A stretch of 58,150 nt of DNA, taken from the NCBI RefSeq assembly GCF_937926365.1, contig NZ_CALAOH010000052.1:1-58150 (forward strand), written 5' to 3'. Every line of letters begins with the position of its first letter. The stretch's first letter is position 1. The notes below the pieces were generated by a model. That model had not been told where the DNA came from and searched no databases. It saw only the letters and a program-made list of their open reading frames with translations. Below are positions 55,691 through 58,150 of the stretch, one piece after another. The position numbers and the translations under genes are program-made. The stretch is from an uncultured Azohydromonas sp. GTDB lineage: Bacteria > Pseudomonadota > Gammaproteobacteria > Burkholderiales > Burkholderiaceae_C.

Positions 55691-56996
55691 GTCAGCGAGG
55701 GAAGTCGGGGAAGGTGGACGCGAAGGCCGCGCGGCCCCCCGGCGCCCAAGCAGGGCCGGGGCCCGCCACGGGCGCGGCGATGATACGCAGCGCCCTCGGC
55801 CTCCCTGCCGCCAGCTCCGCGGGCACCGCCTCGGCCAGGCATCGATTCGCTATCGCTTGCTGAGAGAGTTTCACCAGGGCCGACATAAAACCCAAGGCGC
55901 CTGACGCACAAGATTTCAGACGACCCCAATCGCCGTTGAGCACTCCATGCGCTTGAACTTATGCCGTGCCTCACGCACAAGAATCTCGCCGGCATTCATG
56001 CACCTTGCCTGGGCAGCCGGGCGTTACACCTCCGACCTGAGCACACCGAACGATTTTCGGTTTTCCAAGACGCCCTCTGCATTTGTCATGAAAGGTTCTG
56101 AGAATGGCTCGATCTCTTCCTTCAATGGATTTATTCATTGGCTTTGAGGCAGCAGCCAGGACGCTCCTGCCGTCCTGCGTCGAGCCCGAATCCGGCAGTT
56201 GCCCTCGCCAACATGCCCGCGGCATCCCGTGCGGGAAATTGCGCCGGCCTGGGCAGCCAGTGCGGGCCGCCGGCATCCTCCCGGACACCGGTGGCGGGCC
56301 TGCGTTCAGGCCGGGGACTGAATGAGCCCGCGGTTGATCTCGTTGATCTTGCGCGTCAGGCGGTACACGCCGCGCAAACGGCGTGCTTGTCACGCACCGG
56401 CTTGGGCATGACATTTGTCCTGCCCGTCCGGATTTCCGGCCACGGCCCCTGCCATTCCTGCTATTGACAAACCGGTCCAGACAGCCGAAATACCGCACCC
56501 AATTCGGATGCTGCGGCGCAACACCGGATTATCCCTAAGGAGGCGCAATAAGCGCTTGGGAGGCTTCCCAGGCCGTTGACGCCCGATTGGGGGGTCGCTA
56601 ATCTCTTGTCCCAACAGGGTCTTTTTTTTATGGGGATGACGGGGGAGCAAACCTGCCGCAAGCCGAGATCCGGCCGGTAATGGAACTGACTGCTTTGCAG
56701 TTCAGGTTAGCCGGCATGGCTCGCGCGGAATTACTCCTTGCGTTTGTTTCGAACAAGAAATTTAGTCACCCAGGGTGACTGCGAATTTACTCATTGCCTG
56801 AAGTATTTCGCGGCAGTTATGTCGGAAAAGCCGTTGCATCAGGTTTTTTCGATATTGGACGCCAACACGACGCCGGTCATTTGTCAGCGCATTGCGCTTG
56901 GCCTTCGGGCGGATTTTGTCCAGACGTGTGGTGGCGGCTTTGATGGGTGCCCAGCCCCCGGGCGGCGCCCTGCTCCACCCCTGGAAGGGATTGCTC
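55691..56996. other. Gene-poor stretch between the hydratase and the chemotaxis receptor
   Basis: About 1.3 kb with no convincing gene; the small frames have no family likeness and no good starts. Around 56309-56373 the minus strand reads 'GVYRLTRKINEINRGLIQSPA' and stop, which may be a remnant of a lost gene. At about 56617-56630 there is a run of eight T after a weak hairpin (TTGGG/CCCAA), a possible terminator on the plus strand. GAACTG/CAGTTC near 56685-56705 is a small hairpin. Base composition is lower in GC than the flanks. The receptor's promoter should be here, but I could not pick it out. Confidence 0.4.
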
Positions 56997-58150
56997 ATGC
57001 GTATCAACGAGCCCGTCACCCAAGCGGAATTCCGCTTCCCGAGCAACGCAACGCTGATGTCCACCACGGACACGCGTGGCGTCGTCACCTACGCGAACGA
57101 TGCATTCGTCGAGGTCAGCGGCTTCGCACGCGAGGAAATCGTGGGCAAACCGCACAACATCGTGCGCCACCCCGACATGCCGCGCGAAGCCTTCGGCGAC
57201 ATGTGGGCCACGCTCAAGGGTGGCGAACCGTGGACCGCCATCGTCAAGAACCGCCGCCAGAACGGCGACCACTACTGGGTGCGCGCCAATGCCGTGCCGG
57301 TGGTGCGCCACGGGCGCACGGTGGGCTACATGTCCGTGCGCACCCAGCCTTCGCGCGAGGAGATCGCGTCGGCCGAGGGGCTGTACGACGGGATTCGCAA
57401 GGGCAGCGCGCGGCACAGGCTGCACAAGGGCGTGCTGCTGCGCACGGGCTTGCTGGCCTGGACCTCGGTGTTCCAGCTCATGCCGGTGCGCTGGCGCATC
57501 CGCATGGCGTTCATGGGGCTGGTGCCGGTGATGGCCGCCGCGTTCTGGGTGCAGCAGTCGTGCACGGCGCCGGTGGCGCTGATGAGCACCGCGGTGGCGA
57601 TGGCGCTGCTGCTGACCTGCTGGGCGCTGGAGCTGCAGATCGCGCGGCCGCTGGAGCAGCTGCGCGAGGAGGCCACCAAAGTGGCCACCGGCGAGAACCC
57701 GATGGCCACGCACATGAACCGCGCCGATGAGATCGGCATGACGCTGCGCGCCGTCGGACAGCTGGGACTGATGTTCCGATGGCTGGTGGACGACGTGAGC
57801 CAGCAGGTGGAGTCGGTGCAGCACGCGGCGGCCGAGATCGCGCAGGGCAACATGGACCTGAGCACGCGCACCGAGCAGGCGGCCGCCAGCGTGGAGGAGA
57901 CGGCCTCCTCGATGGAGGAGATGACCGCCACCGTGAAGGCCAACGCGCGGACCGCCACGCAGGCCAACGAACTGGCCGGGCAGGCACGCCACGCCGCCAG
58001 CGAAGGCAGCCGCACGGTGGCCGAGGTCGTGCGCACCATGAACGACATCTCGGCCAGCTCGCACCAGATCGCCGACATCGTGGGGCTCATCGACAGCATC
58101 GCCTTCCAGACCAACATCCTGGCGCTCAACGCCGCGGTGGAAGCGGCCCG
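56997..58150 (+). CDS. PAS-containing methyl-accepting chemotaxis protein (Aer type), 3' truncated by window
   Basis: 384 codons to the window edge from the ATG after 'GGAAGGGA'. The N-terminal PAS domain (about 1-120: 'TTDTRGVVTYANDAFVEVSGF', 'GKPHNIVRHPDMPREAFGDMW') matches Aer-like redox/oxygen sensors. Two close hydrophobic segments (about 175-205) form a membrane hairpin. A HAMP-like linker and the start of the signalling coiled coil follow ('VEETASSMEEMTATVKANA'), up to the conserved tip 'IDSIAFQTNILALNAAVEAAR'. It senses from the cytoplasm and signals to CheA/CheW. No periplasmic ligand domain. Confidence 0.92.
   Translation, partial: MRINEPVTQAEFRFPSNATLMSTTDTRGVVTYANDAFVEVSGFAREEIVGKPHNIVRHPDMPREAFGDMWATLKGGEPWTAIVKNRRQNGDHYWVRANAVPVVRHGRTVGYMSVRTQPSREEIASAEGLYDGIRKGSARHRLHKGVLLRTGLLAWTSVFQLMPVRWRIRMAFMGLVPVMAAAFWVQQSCTAPVALMSTAVAMALLLTCWALELQIARPLEQLREEATKVATGENPMATHMNRADEIGMTLRAVGQLGLMFRWLVDDVSQQVESVQHAAAEIAQGNMDLSTRTEQAAASVEETASSMEEMTATVKANARTATQANELAGQARHAASEGSRTVAEVVRTMNDISASSHQIADIVGLIDSIAFQTNILALNAAVEAA

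Noticed and set aside
56560..56640. Possible c-di-GMP riboswitch before the chemotaxis gene
   Set aside because: GC-rich hairpins and a T-run are present, but the conserved GEMM core bases were not recognisable.

Overview
The window looks like chromosome of a high-GC betaproteobacterium, most likely order Burkholderiales, family Comamonadaceae. This rests on about 65-70% GC coding DNA, the protein families present (class I PhaC, a MaoC-Pta fusion, DUF2868/DUF3482 pair, MASE3 EAL protein, PAS-MCP of the Aer type) and interspersed palindromic repeats of a kind common in that group. The family assignment is inference; no rRNA or marker gene is present.

Positions 1-17023 carry a metabolic and stress block: the 3' end of ccoG, glgC, an MFS exporter, then phaC with a small partner, fabI, a MaoC-phosphate acetyltransferase fusion and acetate kinase. 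An FtsH paralogue, a CueR-type regulator, a beta-CASP nuclease coupled to a thymidine phosphorylase stump, and nadE follow. Two FNR/ANR-like boxes, one with a well-placed -10 element, suggest oxygen-responsive control of part of the block.

Positions 17020-39855 are ordinary chromosome: a DJ-1-like remnant, a lipoprotein metallopeptidase, a DUF2868/GTPase pair, phytanoyl-CoA dioxygenase, a fused 5-oxoprolinase/hydantoinase, a TRAP binding protein, two multidomain c-di-GMP proteins, a PLP aminotransferase, a CsgG-like lipoprotein, a YgjP-like metallopeptidase, a CaiB transferase, a collapsed DUF1800-DUF1501 pair and a DUF2784 membrane protein.

Positions 39874-55017 form a CRISPR-Cas island. 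It holds a complete type I-F system, all read from the minus strand: cas1, cas2-3, csy1, csy2, csy3, cas6f, leader, then 95 identical full repeats with 95 spacers. Both island edges carry a copy of the 3' end of an enoyl-CoA hydratase gene, as a direct repeat of about 107 bp. The leader-distal end of the array is cut off inside a repeat exactly at that edge. Overlapping spacers inside the array imply a 5'-CC PAM.

The most interesting element lies in the 400-bp gap between cas3 and csy1: two degenerate I-F repeats on the opposite strand, enclosing a short pseudo-spacer. The first 15 nt of that pseudo-spacer match, with one mismatch at position 6, the interval between candidate -35 and -10 elements of the csy1 promoter. 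This is the layout expected of a Cas-regulating crRNA-like RNA (CreR) that lets the Csy complex repress its own operon. To the right lie the intact enoyl-CoA hydratase, a 1.3-kb gene-poor stretch and the start of a PAS-containing chemotaxis receptor that runs off the window.
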